NCBI GenBank assembly: GCA_037577475.1
Contig: CM075204.1
Span: forward strand, 5,851,355-5,915,354
From: Chaunax sp. Z400
Lineage: Eukaryota > Chordata > Actinopteri > Lophiiformes > Chaunacidae
Reading direction: 5' to 3'
DNA length: 64,000 nt
This document shows, one piece after another, positions 23,435 to 36,400 of the stretch; position 1 is the first letter of the stretch; every line of letters begins with the position of its first letter. A model generated the notes under the pieces. The model had not been told where the DNA came from. It saw only the letters and a program-made list of their open reading frames with translations, and ran no database searches. A program made the translations under genes and the position numbers.

Positions 23435-23770
23435 TGTAAAATGAAATGAAAATTCAAACCCTTTTAATTATCTGATTTGTTGGAGAGAGAAAAAACAGAA
23501 ATATTAGAGAAGTCTCTGTTTCTGCTGCTCTGAATATGCATTGGATTAAAAATCTGAACAATTTGTTCTGTAAAAAGGAAATGAAATGATATATTTTGCT
23601 GATAATATGGCACCATTTTAGTTTACTACCATGATTCTTTGGGATTCTCGTCTTAAGGAACAATCAGTTTAAATTAGTCTGGAGATTTCTTGCTGCAGCT
23701 TACCGTTTGACTTTGACTCAATATGTTCAGATTCAGACAATCCAAAGAAACAAAGTTTACCTGTATGAAT

Positions 23771-23978
23771 AGTCCACCCAAGAATACTGAGAGCTCAGTG
23801 GATGGGCGATAGTTGGTGACACAAGGCAAGGCGGTTGCTACATCCTGGTTAGCCTACTCCATCTGCCTATTAGTCTGTGGATGCTAACCAGAGAAGAGCC
23901 TGAACACGTGGAGGACCAGGTGGTCTGCAGTCTCAGAGGCAGAGGGTAGTTTAGGAAGAGAAGTGCACGGCCCTGGAG
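23771..23978 (-). mobile_element. Ty3/gypsy integrase core fragment
   Basis: The reverse complement, with frameshifts, gives GFSRAVHF, then PKLPSASETADHLVLHVFRL, then (after a deletion) HPQTNRQM and NQDVATALPCVTNYRPSTEL. These are consecutive landmarks of the integrase core of fish Ty3/gypsy retrotransposons (…RFSKAVHF…HVFRLHG…HPQTNGQTER…). The deletion removes the stretch with the second catalytic Asp. Only ~200 bp survive, with no LTRs seen nearby. It lies 0.4 kb downstream of the kinase gene. Confidence 0.7.
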
Positions 23979-23984
23979 AAGCCA

Positions 23985-24780
23985 CTATGGTTTAACTGGT
24001 GGCGTTACCGTCAGCTAGTGGTCGACCGCTGAGGACGGGCAGAGGATGCAGCAAACCAGTGGGGGGTTGTGTTATACAAGAGAACACCTTGCATTTGTAA
24101 TATTATACAGCCAGTACAGCATAAAACACAATCATTGGAGACATTTGACCAACGCTGAACAATCTAAATCATTTTCCTCGCTGACGACTGTCGTGTTCTT
24201 CCTACAATGGCTCCATCCCCACAACTAAAATGCAATAGCAGCTTTTACATTTACTGTAGGTGTTGAAGGTGGGTGTATGTGTGACATCTGTGCAAACATT
24301 CTTCCAAACACTGAGTTCAAGAGAAAGAGGATGAGCATTGTCTGCTTGTGTTGTCATGGAGACCATCGGAGAGAGTGTAATATCGAGGGCTTATTTCTGG
24401 CAAAGAAGTGGGAATGAAGTATTTTACTGTTCATTTCAGTCACAACTCCTGCTTCTCCTCCCCGGCTCGGTATCTGAGCTTTTTCTTCTGATGCATTCAG
24501 GGCTTAAGTGACATCTGTGTTTCCCTTTCAAAGCAGTAATGATTACTGCTGAATGCCAACGCAAACAATAATAAGGGGACGGCTGCTTTGATAAAATAAC
24601 CACAAATGAGATGCTTTCAAGTGAGAGACGTTTATTTGGACATTTCTGGCCAATGTGAACCACAAAAGCAAATACAGGAAATGAATCCACTTTGAACCAA
24701 ATTTATGCCCCCCTCTAGATTCTGTCAACAGTATCTGTTAGTAGTTTTATACCCCTGATTTAAATGGTGGATATTGAATT
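23985..24780. other. Gene-free stretch
   Basis: Nothing recognisable between the gypsy fragment and the CTCTGCCAAGG-type repeat. Confidence 0.5.
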
Positions 24781-24781
24781 A

Positions 24782-24947
24782 CCTCTGCCAAGGAGGTTCT
24801 GTTTTCACCATATGTTTGTTGGTTGCTTGATTTTTAAGCAGACTTACACAAAAACTACAGAACAGATTCCCATGAAACTTGGTGGAAGGATTCAATTTTG
24901 ATATGGATCTGGATGAATGCGTGGGATCCGTTGGGCCTTGGCGGAGG
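24782..24947. mobile_element. Dispersed repeat with inverted ends (cctctgccaagg)
   Basis: The segment starts cctctgccaagg and ends ccttggcggagg, i.e. the ends are inverted copies with one mismatch over 12 bp. The interior resembles partial copies at 9,780 and 61,470 (a TTTG-rich part, then 'acaaaaactacagaacagattcccatgaaacttggtggaagg'-like wording). This arrangement is that of a small non-autonomous DNA element (MITE-like) common in teleost genomes; the superfamily is unknown. Confidence 0.6.
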
Positions 24948-25607
24948 GGCGCGGTCTATCGAGTGTCAATCTGTGAAATAAATTCTTCAAAAACACGACA
25001 GCCGTTGAACCGAAACTGAATACAAAAAGAGATCATGGCACAGTATTCAAATGCTGCAGAACGAACATTGCATTCATGGGACAGATGACCTTGTAAACCA
25101 GAGCATCTCAAGAGGCACATAGTGGAGATGAAGAGATGCAGTGCTACACACAGCATGCTGCACAATGATGAGATCAAGGAGGCGGTTTGGTTTAAGAGTT
25201 CATCTTTAAGATGATTTTCTCAATGGGATTTCTCCTGCGGTCAAAGTGTTTCATTTGCTAATCGAGGTGCTTCTTCTGGATCTTATGAAACACGTCTGAT
25301 TATGTATCTACAGATATTGAAATTAGTCTGAGTGGAAAATAAGATTATGTTGCAATAAAGACAGCTGATTAACTGTGTGCATACATACACTGTAAACAAA
25401 ATGTTATGAACATGCAATAATCCACAGTGGAAAGCCCAAAGCGGACCTCTATCCTGCATAAACAGAGGAAATGATTGAGAGGGAATGCAGGTTAACAAAA
25501 CATACAAAGGTTCTCATAGAGAAGTGCTTTTAATACCTACTGAAGCTAACAGGAGGCGAAGGCTGACAAGATGAATGGCTGCCAAGATAGACAATGAAGA
25601 GGCATTA

Positions 25608-25697
25608 ATGTCATGCTGCTGTGTTCCAGGATGCAAATCGTATAAACGCTGAGAATCTGACATATCGCTGTCATTTAACGTCTTCCTGATGGATCAG
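25608..25697 (+). pseudogene. THAP-domain-like fragment
   Basis: Starting at an ATG, the frame reads MSCCCVPGCKSYKR, stop, ESDISLSFNVFLMDQ, stop. The C-x(2-4)-C pair followed about 16 residues later by SFxxF is the N-terminal pattern of THAP zinc fingers (C2CH). These occur in P-element-like transposons and domesticated THAP proteins. The second half of the finger is not found and stops interrupt the frame, so this is a relic. A homologous inverted segment lies at 26,030-26,090. Confidence 0.4.
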
Positions 25698-26029
25698 TAA
25701 ATGAATAGTGACCATCCAGAGGGACAGTGTGCCGTATATTTTATGGTAAAATTTTTTATAACCCTTTACTTACAGCAAGATAACAGCTAATGTTAGTGTC
25801 CAAACACTTTATAGCCAACGTTACCATCCAGCCTATTTTACATCCTAGCTGAATACGTGTGAACAAGATGTTTGTGGATATTTCAGAATGAATTAAAGTG
25901 GTTGAATGCTAACGTTATGTGGTGTCTGATGGTAGCTTAATATGTTGTTTTAGCTTGAATTACATAAGACCAGATGTCCCTCTGAACTGTCACTGTTCAC
26001 TGTCTTCTCGGGTGTTGGGAGGCAGCATA

Positions 26030-26090
26030 TGATAGTGATTTGTCTCTCTGTTTATACAACCTGCAAACGGGACCAAGCAGCATGATGCTA
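26030..26090 (-). repeat. Inverted partner of the THAP-like fragment
   Basis: The reverse complement contains atcatgctgcttggtccc and gttgtataaacagagagaca, aligning with atgtcatgctgctgtgttcc and tcgtataaacgctgagaatc of the + strand fragment 0.4 kb away. The pair suggests a fold-back arrangement or two relics inserted head to head. Confidence 0.4.
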
Positions 26091-26439
26091 TCCTGGCATT
26101 TGAGATTCCGACCATTAATGTGACAGCGAACAAAAAATGGCCACCATGTTGAGGAAGCTTCCACTGTAGGGAAATATGACACAGAGGATGTGCTAGATGT
26201 GATGCAGCCTTCTAATGCCTCCTATAACCATATATAGTAATGCGCTATGTTATGGAATATTGATTTTAATACTGGAAGTAATGCTTAGTTATTACTGTAG
26301 GTAGGAAGCTTGTTAGCCAGACGAGCTAACTACACTAAAGCAAATAAATAGACATTGAACCATTTATTACACTTTTGCTCTTGTGGTTTTGGAATGCTAA
26401 AAGACGAAGAGTCCCTCGGGACAAAACGCTCTACAAAAT

Positions 26440-26602
26440 AAAGACGTACGTACGTATCTTGTCCATTTTCTAACCTGCCCCCAGACAGGACGTTGGATCA
26501 GGTGTTAACAACCTCTTGAGTCCAGCAAGTGAAGACTCGTACGTACACGTACACGCGTACGTACATACGTACACATACGTCTGTCTGTCTGTCTGTCTGT
26601 GT
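26440..26602. repeat. ACGT-rich and (CTGT)n simple repeats
   Basis: Short tacg/acgt runs at 26,445-26,457 and 26,537-26,578 are followed by (CTGT)n at 26,579-26,601. It lies in the presumed 3' region of the slc41a2-like gene. Confidence 0.75.
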
Positions 26603-27303
26603 CTAAATGGCAGCCATACATATTTGCTTTTAAAGCTGACCTGTAGTGTATGGCTAGAACACATAGAGAGTTTGTACACCAGAAAAACACCAAAAACAGG
26701 AAGACACAGGATTAAATGTCGACTCGTACCATCAAAATAATTCATTTGCTCCCTTTGAACTGGTGGTCTGATGCTGACAGACCTGCTAACACTGCAGTTC
26801 AATGTGTGTGTTCACCAGCTGACCACCTCCTCTGACAGGATGAAGAAAAACAGGAACACACAAAGCAGGAAATACAATTTTGTGAAACAAGTGGCTGGTA
26901 AATCCCCAAAATGTCTACCTGCCAAACCGGAAGTAGAAGTTCTCCGACTGAGTAGACCACCTTTCCGACAGCAGCGAGGTTTCCTCAGTGTTATGGGAGA
27001 TGGTCGGTGTTTTCCTGCTCCTCTTAGAGACTACAGGTATGCAAGTGCTTTGGAGAAAACTATGCAGATCAAAATCTGTCTAAATTTATGCAGTAAAATG
27101 TATTTTGTATGCAGAAGGGGAAAAAAACAGGAGCAGAAATATATTTTTGAAACCATCACGTGGTTTAAGTGAGATGAAGCAGAGGATTGTGCCGGCCTGA
27201 CACAGAGAGCTCCGACATTCCCACAAGGTTTAAAGGGTGGGAAAAGTCAGATGGCGAAGAGAAAGTTTCCATCACTGCCAACGTCTTTTGGCTGAAGGGC
27301 GCC

Positions 27304-27489
27304 TCAGTCGCCCACATCGCTGTCCTGGTCTCCTATGACCCACAGGAAGTGGAAGCTGAGCGCCAGTAGGGCGGTGCCTAACAGGTCACCCAGAGCAGTC
27401 AGGTAAGGGATGGAAAAGCTGTCTGGATCTTTGCCGCTCCGCCACATGGCATGTACCATCCAGTCTGCTATACATAACAAAAGCAACAC
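27304..27489 (-). CDS. slc41a2: slc41a2-like terminal exon with stop codon
   Basis: Acceptor ttctccag; 61 codons plus TGA (27,304-27,306). Encodes VLLLLCIADWMVHAMWRSGK, then IPYLTALGDLLGTALLAL and the terminal SDVGD. It contains the last membrane helices. A TTTATT (AATAAA on the - strand) at 26,363 is a possible but unproven poly(A) signal. Confidence 0.95.
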   Translation of the reverse strand: MLLLLCIADWMVHAMWRSGKDPDSFSIPYLTALGDLLGTALLALSFHFLWVIGDQDSDVGD

Positions 27490-30400
27490 CTGGAGAAGAG
27501 AGAGAGGAGGATCAGGGGGGATAGAGTTCATCCTCAAAATATGATGTTGATATGACAGAGCAAAGACTGGATATAGCAAAACCCCAGAGTTTGCACTTTT
27601 TGTCAGGGAAAAGAAATGTTGTGCACTCATGTTCAATTTGATAATGAAAACTATTATAAAAAATGTTTAGCAACGACCTTTTTCCATGGCTAAGAAGAGA
27701 CGAAGCTGAAAATGAACGTTGGCATCCATGTCTATATACAGTACCAGTCAAAAATTTGGACACAGTTTCCCATTCAAGTGGATGGGAAGGTGTGTCCAAA
27801 CTATTGACTGGTACAGTAGATCTGATCATAAAAACGGTCATGAAATCTAACTCTTGCTTTCCCCGACAAGAAAAGACCGGAAATTCAAAGAATGCCCAAC
27901 ATTTTCCCCCAAACGTCTGTCTATTCTGTCTGTCTAAATGTGTATTGGTGGGAAAAAACGAACAGAAGATCACACTAAACCTATAATAAGGTGGCAAAGA
28001 AAACACACTGAACTGTGGTAAAGGAAGACGGAGAGATGTCCTGTGCTTTCAAATTGAGAGGGAAGAATTCAATAGACATATAGAGACACCTGAACGCACC
28101 ACACCCAGCAGTAAATACTACCATAAGATACTGAACTGTAACTCCTAATGTTAATTAAGTATATAGATTTGCAGACATTAAGTCTATGCTGGATTAGCAT
28201 AGTTTGAAGCTAGTTTTTCTAGCCAAACAAAGTTCTTTTTTATTCTATTTCATTTTAAATTACCCTGAATAGCATGAAGAGGACGACATGCTTTCATTTT
28301 GTTGTGCAACTGTGTCACAAAAGGAAAAATAAATCACCTTGAATCCTTAAAATATCGACTGTTCAGACCTGTTCCCAAATGTGTCTAAATGCACATCAAA
28401 TGTTTCTATGAACGTTTACAGCCTGTCAGCGTATTTATTCATTTTTATTTTTTAAAACTGTAATAACACTTAATCTATTTACACTTATTTGTCCTTAAAT
28501 GTTACCTGCATTAGCCTGTTTGAATTAATTTCACTATAAATAACTAATTACAATTTGTAGATTTAATTAGATTTACTTCACTGTACCCCCAAAATAAACT
28601 AGGAAGAATTAGATGGAAATCCAGTTAACAATCCCCACAGGATTTAATTATGTTTTATAACCAAATATAATGTAATCAGCTGTACTTAGTGGTTTGTGCT
28701 GATTATCAAATGTTAGCATGCTACCCCTAAATTAAGACAGTAAACATAGTAAACATGCCTGCACTGTAATTGAGAGCATATTAGAATACTGGTGTTAGAA
28801 CTTTGCCTAAAGCAACTCTGCGCCACAGTTCAGCCTCACAGAGCTCCAGTTATCAAGGCTGGGAGGAAACGGGCATTTCAAAACACCATAAACACTTAAA
28901 CTGTAGAGAGAACAGAGAAGAGAAGTTGTAATAGACGGAGCAGCAGACCGAGAGACAAGTTAAGAGAGTGTAATTCATTACTCAGGTTTCCACACATGCT
29001 GAGAGGAGCGCAGAGAGAAAAGGAGAAGTCTATTAAAAGATAAGGACAAGTCTATAATTTAAGGGAAATGAGCTGTCCTGAATTGGCGGCGCAAAGATTA
29101 GAAAAACAAAAAAAGTACTGCAGAAAATGAAAGATGATGGAGGTAGCAGGAGAATTGATTATGATAATATACAATTTTCTGTATTGAAACACACCCTCAT
29201 GTATGAGTTGTGATGACCTGCTGACAGCTCCACTTGTCTCTGATTGTTCCCTAATGGAATGAGTAATCCCATTGAACAATATGATCCTGCTTTCCTGTCC
29301 GATCATGTTCAGCGATGACGTGATGAAAGCGTCTGGCGGCCAAACAACAAGCTCTCAAACCACAAGTGAAGGTGTCACGGCCTTGTCTTTCATTCACGAT
29401 AACAGGATGGCACAGCTGGACATCCTCTCTGTTGCAATTGTTGCTTTTGTACCATCACTTGCTTCAAGACTGTCAAATGCAATCCATCACTTTAAGCACA
29501 CGGCTTCCCATCGGGGGATAGTACTTTGTTCTTTTCGCCCAGACAAGTAAAGAAAAGGAGGAGACAGGGATGTGTTTCAAAAACCACACCAAAACAAATG
29601 AAAAATGAAATATAACAGAGTGCCGATACATCGTTAGTCTCTTTCTCCATGTCTGTATTTGGCTCTTAAATCATGTCTGAGTGGTGAGAGGAAGGATGCA
29701 TACAGAATAAAGTTGTCTGACGTCCTCAGATGGCCACATGTCCCTGCATCTGCCTTTGTCCCAAATTACAAAGCACTTAAACAGGTGGCAGATAGAAACA
29801 TTACAGCTGAGAATAAGTGTCTGGAGATTGTTGTTTGTTTAGATGATGGCAGAGGGAAGGTTGATTGTGTTTCCTCTGGGTATCTAGTAAACAGTGTTGG
29901 ACTGACGCCCAAACAAAATCAGCACAAACTGAGTTTAAAGCCCCCAAATCATGCAATGTTTTGGAAATTTTCTTTTCAGCTAATCCTTCATGTGTCTGTA
30001 CAAACATTTTGAACACGCAATGGAAAAAAAATCCTGTTTGTATAATTGTTCGAAATCTTGTTTTTTTCCCCCCAAACATTTGCTCCTACGAGTTTTAGCT
30101 CCTCTCAGCTGCACGAACCTGTCATACATTGTTTGTTTCAAAATGAGGAGGTGTGTGTTTGTTTGGGGAGATTAATTGACGCTCTGAAATTAATGAGACG
30201 ACTTATTCAGTGCTATTTGTGAACAAATTTCATTTGCAAAAATTTTACCCAAGAGGGAAAAGGCAACATTTGAAGACATTTGTTGGCTGTCATCCTAAAA
30301 ACAGGCTGAGAGTTTGATCTAAGTTTGGACCCTGCTAAGGTCTCCTGTAAATCCTGTCACCTCATTTGACAGTCCTTGTTGTTGTTGTTCTTCTACTTGT

Positions 30401-33400
30401 GGGGATTCAGACCAAAAATTTAAAAAATGATGTGTTTCTTAAGGTGTTTGCAAATACTTGTGACTTGCCCCAAAGACATGACATTTTACTTTAGACTAGC
30501 TCCAAAAGACGTGAGCATCTAAATAACTCAATAACATGGCAACAACGATCATTTACCATCCCTGTTAAATGGCAGCTAATCCTTCCCTGTGCTTGAAAGA
30601 AGAGGAGGAGGAGTCCTGATTCTCACGTTGTCTGTCCAATCTGCAGACCTTTTCAGTCTGTGTTCTATTTTGAGTTAGCTGCTAACTGCTACTAGCCTCC
30701 TAAATCTCCTGGTTGTGTGTCACATGTAAAATACATCATCAAAACATCACCAGATCACTCCTTTTTACACAGATGTAGATTCGGTGGCGTTACAACCTCA
30801 AACTGTGACAAGCTGTGTAACTATCTCTCATCTGTCCTTCGTATTAGCAAACATCTAGGAACTAAATATTCAGGTAGCAGCTTCTCATTTTTAGCCGTGC
30901 TACTTCGTGTATTTCTTATTGGAGGATTTTGATCAGAATCACAGCAAAATCAACTTTATTCTGACATCCACAAGTCTCATTCTGTAAATGCCATAATCCT
31001 GGAACTAATCAGATATTACTTGTTAGCAAGTGAGAAAAATGGAAAGTGGCAATGCCTTTAAAGGGAACACAAAGTGCTTCAGGTAACGGTGAAAAGATAA
31101 AATGAGATCCAAAAAGGTCTCTGCATAACTTTAAAGGCTAATCACACACCCAGACACCCAGGGGTTTTCTGTACTGGGTGACAGGGCGCTGCACAGATTC
31201 AGTCTTAAATGCCGACATTATGCTATTACATAACATGCAGTCTTCATTAAAAGTATTCTTCTCTGTCTGTAACAGTATGCTAAATGAGTTAAACGTGTTA
31301 CAGCTATGTTACCAGTATTAACATGTAACCACTTCCTTAGCTGAGGTATTTAAAATCACTAACTTAACTCCTGTTAGAATCCTAAATACACTGAGTATAT
31401 ATACCACTGAGGCATATTCATGCATGAACTCTAACACAATCCTGTTTTAAGCTGCTCTCCCTCTTCTGCTTACTCAGATTTACTTGCGAGCCTCCTCTTC
31501 CTCCTCTTTCTCCGTGCATCACTTTAGAATGCAAGTAAACAACAGCCCAACTCCTGTGTTCAAAGAGACCTGTAGATCCTGACTGAGAGGACACACTCTA
31601 TCACCTAATGTCACTCCATTAGCTACTTTTAAACACGGCAGGTATTTATCATCGGGGAAAACAGAATTGGATTTTGCTGCAGTCTTGTAAATAGCCGCTC
31701 ACTAAAATGCTTGATTTGCAGACCATTACAAACCGTTTCACATTATGGAGCCAATATTTGTATAATAATAGAGAGAAGTTATTCTAATGCATGACTTGAA
31801 TTACAGGCTGACTTAAATACACAGAGCCAGCTACTTTATTATGTCCTTTCCTTTGTATTCTGTCAGTTTTAAGTCTTTAAAGACTTGAGATAAGAAGACG
31901 ACTTAAGAGGTATGTAGGAGTGACTTCAGAGAAGTTGTTACACTGACCAGTTTACAAATATTTATAATATTGTCTTGGGAACAAACTGTATAATGCACAT
32001 GAAGTGCATAGACATGTAGGAAACAAAGTTCTTCATCAGGTACAGATGCAACTAAGTAGTAAAGTTTTTACTCTTAGGTGACAGTTTTGTTAATAAAAAA
32101 TAAAGCAGGCAACGTAAGGGAGGAGATATGTTTGGTCTTTATTTGGACCGAACAGTTTGGGAGGTGGTGACATGCAGTAAAGGGCCGCAGGTTTGTTACG
32201 CTGCATTATGTAATAATGTAATAAATGTTGCCTTTATTATGTAATAACATCACATTTTGTAATAACTTATTGCATATGTAATAATCAACCTAAATTGATG
32301 TCTTCGTTCGTACCCGTTATACTTTTAACAATTAGGAATTAGAATAAAAGAATATAATAATAAAATCATAGAATAAAATTCCCTAATTATTAGGCAATTT
32401 GTTCCTAAATTCCCCAATTAGCTTTATATTTGAGTTTTTAGTTCAGCTCATGTTACAGCGCCCTTATGTAATTGGGGAAAAAGTAAATGACCAGGACTAC
32501 ATTGTAGATGGTGAAGTAGATTATGTCACAGAGCTGCCAAGTCTCACGCTTTGTGAGACTCACACATATCAAACACTTCACACGCATATCAAACACTTCA
32601 CACGCATATCAAACACTTCACACGCATATCAAACACTTCACACGCATATCAAACACTTCACACGCATACAACCACATTCCTATTTCTCACAATGAAAATC
32701 CTAAAATCAGTCACATTGTTATTGTTTTTTATTCGATGTCTTTTGCTTCGTGCCCCTCACCCTGTTTACGTGGTGAACGGTACGGGTCCTTTCTGCACGC
32801 ATAACATCCTAGTTGACACGGCCGAAGCTGGAGGAATCAGTTACTGTGAGCTGAATGTCAAACAGTAGGCAACCACCTAGAATAGAGCACAGTACAACTA
32901 AACTAAATCACGTATTTGCCTGTGGGCTAATTGATACTGTGAATTAGATATGTTAAGTGGATTTACGTTGCTTACTACTGATGTGAGGCAGAGCGCTCTC
33001 TGCCACGTTACTCAGCGGTGGTGAGATGTTAAAAGTAGGGTACATTTACTCGATTACTGTACTTCTTACTTAGGTTAGGCTTTGAATTCACTTCCACCTG
33101 TAGTGGAGTATTTTCACAGTCTGGACTTGAGTGAAGGATCTGAATACTTCTTCCACCACTTTTTACTAAGACCACGCACATAAGTTTGAACATAGTTTTA
33201 TCATTCAAACGTCTCTAGAATCAATCTCAAAGTCTTATTATTCATGTTACAATTATGTATTTTGGCCAAGCAATCAAAAGTTACACAAAGATGAAAAATT
33301 GCATCAATTTAGTCTGTTGACAAAGATGTCAGGGAAGAGGAGACAGTGGAGGAAAACCCTTTCATCCATCATGACGGTGGATGAAAGATGGAGTCTTGAG

Positions 33401-36400
33401 CCATAATGTTTCAAGTGGGAGCCTCTATCTCTGTTACCAAGGCATCAAAATCTGCTACAAACGTTCACAACATCATGGGACACCGTTTGAAAGCAAAAAC
33501 ACACACAGGCTGCTGCTGACCAAGGGTCTGGTTTGAATCCTTCCTTAACCCCATGTCCTATTAATGGGCCCAGTTGTCTTTTAGACTGTACTGAGGATGA
33601 AGTTATACATCCATTTGTATTCAATGACATTTGAAGCTGGACGGACCTACCTGGGCCTCATCAATAGGATCAGCACCGGACAGAGACTTGACTACCTGGG
33701 CCTCATCAATAGGATCAGCACCGGACAGAGACTTGACTACCTGGGCCTCATCAATAGGATCAGCACCGGACAGAGACTTGACTACCTGGGCCTCATCAAT
33801 AGGATCAGCACGGGACAGAGACGTGACTACCTGGGCCTCATCAATAGGATCAGCACCGGACAGAGACTTGACTACCTGGGCCTCATCAATAGGATCAGCA
33901 CCGGACAGAGACGTGACTACCTGGGCCTCATCAATAGGATCAGCACCGGACAGAGACGTGACTACCTGGGCCTCATCAATAGGATCAGCACCGGACAGAG
34001 ACGTGACTACCTGGGCCTCATCAATAGGTTCAGCACCGGACAGAGACGTGACTACCTGGGCCTCATCAATAGGATCAGCACCGGACAGAGACGTGACTAC
34101 CTGGGCCTCATCAATAGGATCAGCACCGGACAGAGACTTGACTACCTGGGCCTCATCAATAGGATCAGCACCGGACAGAGACTTGACTACCTGGGCCTCA
34201 TCAATAGGATCAGCACCGGACAGAGACGTGACTACCTGGGCCTCATCAATAGGATCAGCACCGGACAGAGACGTGACTACCTGTGCCTCATCAATAGGAT
34301 CAGCACCGGACAGAGACTTGACTACCTGGGCCTCATCAATAGGATCAGCACCGGACAGAGACGTGACTACCTGTGCCTCATCAATAGGATCAGCACCGGA
34401 CAGAGACTTGACTACCTGGGCCTCATCAATAGGATCAGCACCGGACAGAGACGTGACTACCTGTGCCTCATCAATAGGATCAGCACCGGACAGAGACTTG
34501 ACTACCTGGGCTTCATCAATAGGATCAGCACCGGACAGAGACGTGACTACCTGGGCCTCATCAATAGGATCAGCACCGGACAGAGACGTGACTACCTGGG
34601 CCTCATCAATAGGTTCAGCACCGGACAGAGACTTGACTACCTGGGCCTCATCAATAGGATCAGCACCGGACAGAGACGTGACTACTTGGGCCTCATTAAT
34701 AGGATCAGCACCGGACAGAGACTTGACTACCTGGGCCTCATCAATATGATCAGCACCGGACAGAGACGTGACTACCTGGGTCTCATCAATAGGATCAGCA
34801 CGGGACAGAGACTTGACTACCTGGGCCTCATCAATAGGATCAGCACCGGACAGAGACGTGACTACCTGGGCCTCATCAATAGGATCAGCACCGGACAGAG
34901 ACGTGACTACCTGGGTCTCATCAATAGGATCAGCACGGGACAGAGACTTGACTACCTGGGCCTCATCAATAGGATCAGCACCGGACAGAGACGTGACTAC
35001 CTGGGCCTCATCATCAGAAAAAATCTGTCTTCATGTTACAGCATAGACAGATTATCAGTGTGGTTTGGATGAAATGTGTTCTTTTGTGTGTAATCTGAGC
35101 TTTTAGCCTAACCCAAACAGAGAGAAAAACTTCACTGGACTTTTACTACAGTAATGGCAGTGATTCTGATTACTGGAATGTCTTCTAGAAACAGAGTTCC
35201 AGAACACTTAACGGTCAAAAGAAACTTGTTACCAGCCTTTGTTCTTGCTAAATGCCCAACATAGTCCACAATAACACGTTCAAATGGTTCCTTCACAACA
35301 GGAATTTGATAGCGAGGATATGGAGGGATGGTCTGATTCGGTTTACCAGAGACCTGACAGACATGATATGTTTTACACAGCTGTCATGTGTCCCGTTTTA
35401 AACCAGGACAGAAAAAATAACATCGCAGGACACGATCGTAAGTGTTATTAACCCCTCAGCAACTGGATTATCATGTGTCAATTTGAGGATTTCAGACTGA
35501 AATGTTTGTGGGACTACAATTAACCCCAAGTACACAGCACAACACATGAATTTAAACTTTTAAAAGGACAAGACATTGGGGCAGAATCCCCCCACAAAAA
35601 CCCTGAAGAGGAGGAGGGTTATAGCTCAGCCTGCCTCTCATACAATGTGCACAAACCCCTTTTAAAAAAGGGGTCTCGATCAGCTGTCTCACGGCCCCGC
35701 CATCACCCCAAAGTTAAAACATCTTGGTCGAGCCTCTCAGCCAATCACTTCCGCAGCCGACCAGGTCCACAGGTGAAAGCTATGGGTTTGTTAAGGTTGT
35801 CAGAGGAAGCGGGAAAAAGTTCTGGGGAGGAGGATTAAAGGGGGATTGAGAGGAAATTAAAGAAGCAAGAAAAAAGGCTCCCCTACAGTAAACACCACCA
35901 CATAACTTTAACAGGCTATTAGGAATATGACTAAAACAACAGTTCATACTGTCCATAATCACATCACTGTGGGTGGGTTCATGTAGCTTTAAGTCCAGAC
36001 AGGGTCCGTATGATAACACCTCACCAGAGACGTCACCACGCTCCAATCATCCTGTCTGGACACGGCTGTGTCACACATGGACACACTTAACAGTGGATTA
36101 TTACATAATGCACCATATTATTACTTAATGCACCATATTCTTACATTTTCATCATAAAAAAATTGCAACGCCCGCATTTTGTAATAATTACCAAAATATG
36201 TAATAACTTATTAGACAATGCAGCAAAATATATTACATATTGCATTCAGGATGCCATATATGACATGTGCCAATATGGCTGCACCCTGTAGCCTTGAATA
36301 GCATACTAACAGCACTGACTGACATTTCTGAGTCAACTTACATCCTGTCTCCTGCAGAGTCCGTCTTAAAATAAAGCCACCCAAAATGATGCAGTATGCT

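Noticed and set aside
27187..27369. + strand 60-codon frame at 27.2-27.4 kb
   Set aside because: It is antisense to the terminal slc41a2-like exon, which has a clear family match on the other strand.
33597..35072. 491-codon + strand frame (and a 372-codon overlapping frame) with a 15-residue repeat
   Set aside because: It is produced by a 45-bp minisatellite whose unit length is divisible by three. It has no non-repeat domain and sits in an intron of an opposite-strand gene.
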